DNA of 64,000 nt from positions 372,001-436,000 of the forward strand of contig NZ_BDCG01000004.1 in assembly GCF_001613385.1 (NCBI RefSeq). The letters run 5' to 3'. The stretch is from Nocardia flavorosea NBRC 108225. Lineage in GTDB: Bacteria; Actinomycetota; Actinomycetes; Mycobacteriales; Mycobacteriaceae. The translations under genes were made by a program, and so were the position numbers. Under the pieces are notes generated by a model. That model was not told the origin of the DNA, did not search any database, and saw nothing but the letters and a program-made list of their open reading frames with translations. Of the stretch, positions 63,733 to 64,000 are shown in pieces. Each line of letters opens with the position of its first letter. The first letter of the stretch is position 1.

Positions 63733-64000
63733 TCAGCGGTTCCCGAGGATGCGCGTGACGGTGTCGATGGCGGTCGTGTAGCGGGTGTGGGCATCGACTG
63801 CGGCCTGTCGCATGGCGTCGACACCTTCGCGGACGTCGGTGGCGCCGGTGGACCACTGTCGGTAGGCGTCGGCTTGGGCGCGGGCGGCGTCGCCGGTCCA
63901 GGTGTGCTGGAGGGCGTCCATGCGTTGCTGGAGGCTGGTGAGGCTGTCGTTGAGGAACCCAACGAAGTTTCCGGCGCGGGCGGTGAGATTGTCGAGTTGG
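63733..64000 (-). CDS. WXG100 (ESAT-6-like) protein, 5' end outside window
   Basis: The last 88 residues are visible: a helix with LTARAGNFVGFLNDSLTSLQ, the turn TWTGDAAR (the W-x-G motif) and a second helix RQAAVDAHTRYTTAIDTV. The start codon is probably just beyond the window edge. It lies 6 bp before the toxin gene, so it probably forms a heterodimer with the toxin's N-terminal domain for ESX export. Secretion machinery is not in the window. Confidence 0.85.
   Translation of the reverse strand, partial: QLDNLTARAGNFVGFLNDSLTSLQQRMDALQHTWTGDAARAQADAYRQWSTGATDVREGVDAMRQAAVDAHTRYTTAIDTVTRILGNR

Overview
The window is about 64 kb of high-GC actinobacterial chromosome. Gene content and order point to the Mycobacteriales, most likely Nocardia or a close relative such as Rhodococcus. 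The evidence is the run folB-folK-DUF3180-panC-panD-coaX, lysS-lsr2-clpC1, mhuD, mutY-canB, radA, lpqE-carD-ispD-ispF-cysS-rlmB, which is almost the Mycobacterium tuberculosis Rv36xx-Rv35xx order, together with KstR-type sterol catabolism genes and a WXG100 (type VII secretion) toxin module. No rRNA, tRNA or CRISPR array was recognised.

Region 1 (1-29.1 kb) is conserved housekeeping DNA: folate and pantothenate/CoA synthesis, a cysteine dioxygenase-rhodanese pair, lysyl- and cysteinyl-tRNA synthetases, nucleoid protein Lsr2, the ClpC1 unfoldase, heme degradation (MhuD), DNA repair (MutY, RadA), a carbonic anhydrase, CarD, two MEP-pathway enzymes and an rRNA methyltransferase. Two oddities stand out. 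disA is absent from its usual place beside radA. A leaderless mini-ORF with two adjacent cysteine codons and two mutually exclusive hairpins precedes the cysteine dioxygenase gene.

Region 2 (29.1-37.1 kb) is accessory metabolism: a crotonase-fold protein lacking both canonical glutamates, an acyl-CoA dehydrogenase, a Zn/Mn-type ABC importer behind a Zur-box-like palindrome, and a fused trehalose-6-phosphate phosphatase/GH15 protein.

Region 3 (37.2-45.1 kb) is a sterol side-chain cluster: kstR, a perfect KstR operator, then fadE34-like, chsE1, chsE2, chsH2, chsH1 and ltp2. These remove the C22 propionyl remnant of the cholesterol side chain. A second KstR operator at 57.8 kb controls kstD-hsd4B (ring Delta1-dehydrogenation and side-chain hydration) and probably a divergent FAD enzyme.

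Region 4 (45.6-55.1 kb) carries a MoxR/DUF58/DUF4129 cell-envelope operon, a secreted lipase-AlkB alkane hydroxylase operon without an adjacent rubredoxin, another secreted lipase, a glycolipid-binding-domain protein and a VapBC toxin-antitoxin pair.

Region 5 (59.6-64 kb) is a plasticity zone. It holds an Rpn-family nuclease with a tandemly duplicated and decayed 3' end, a vapC remnant, an internally deleted type I restriction hsdR remnant, and a WXG100-linked polymorphic toxin followed by two putative immunity genes. Its last gene runs off the window.
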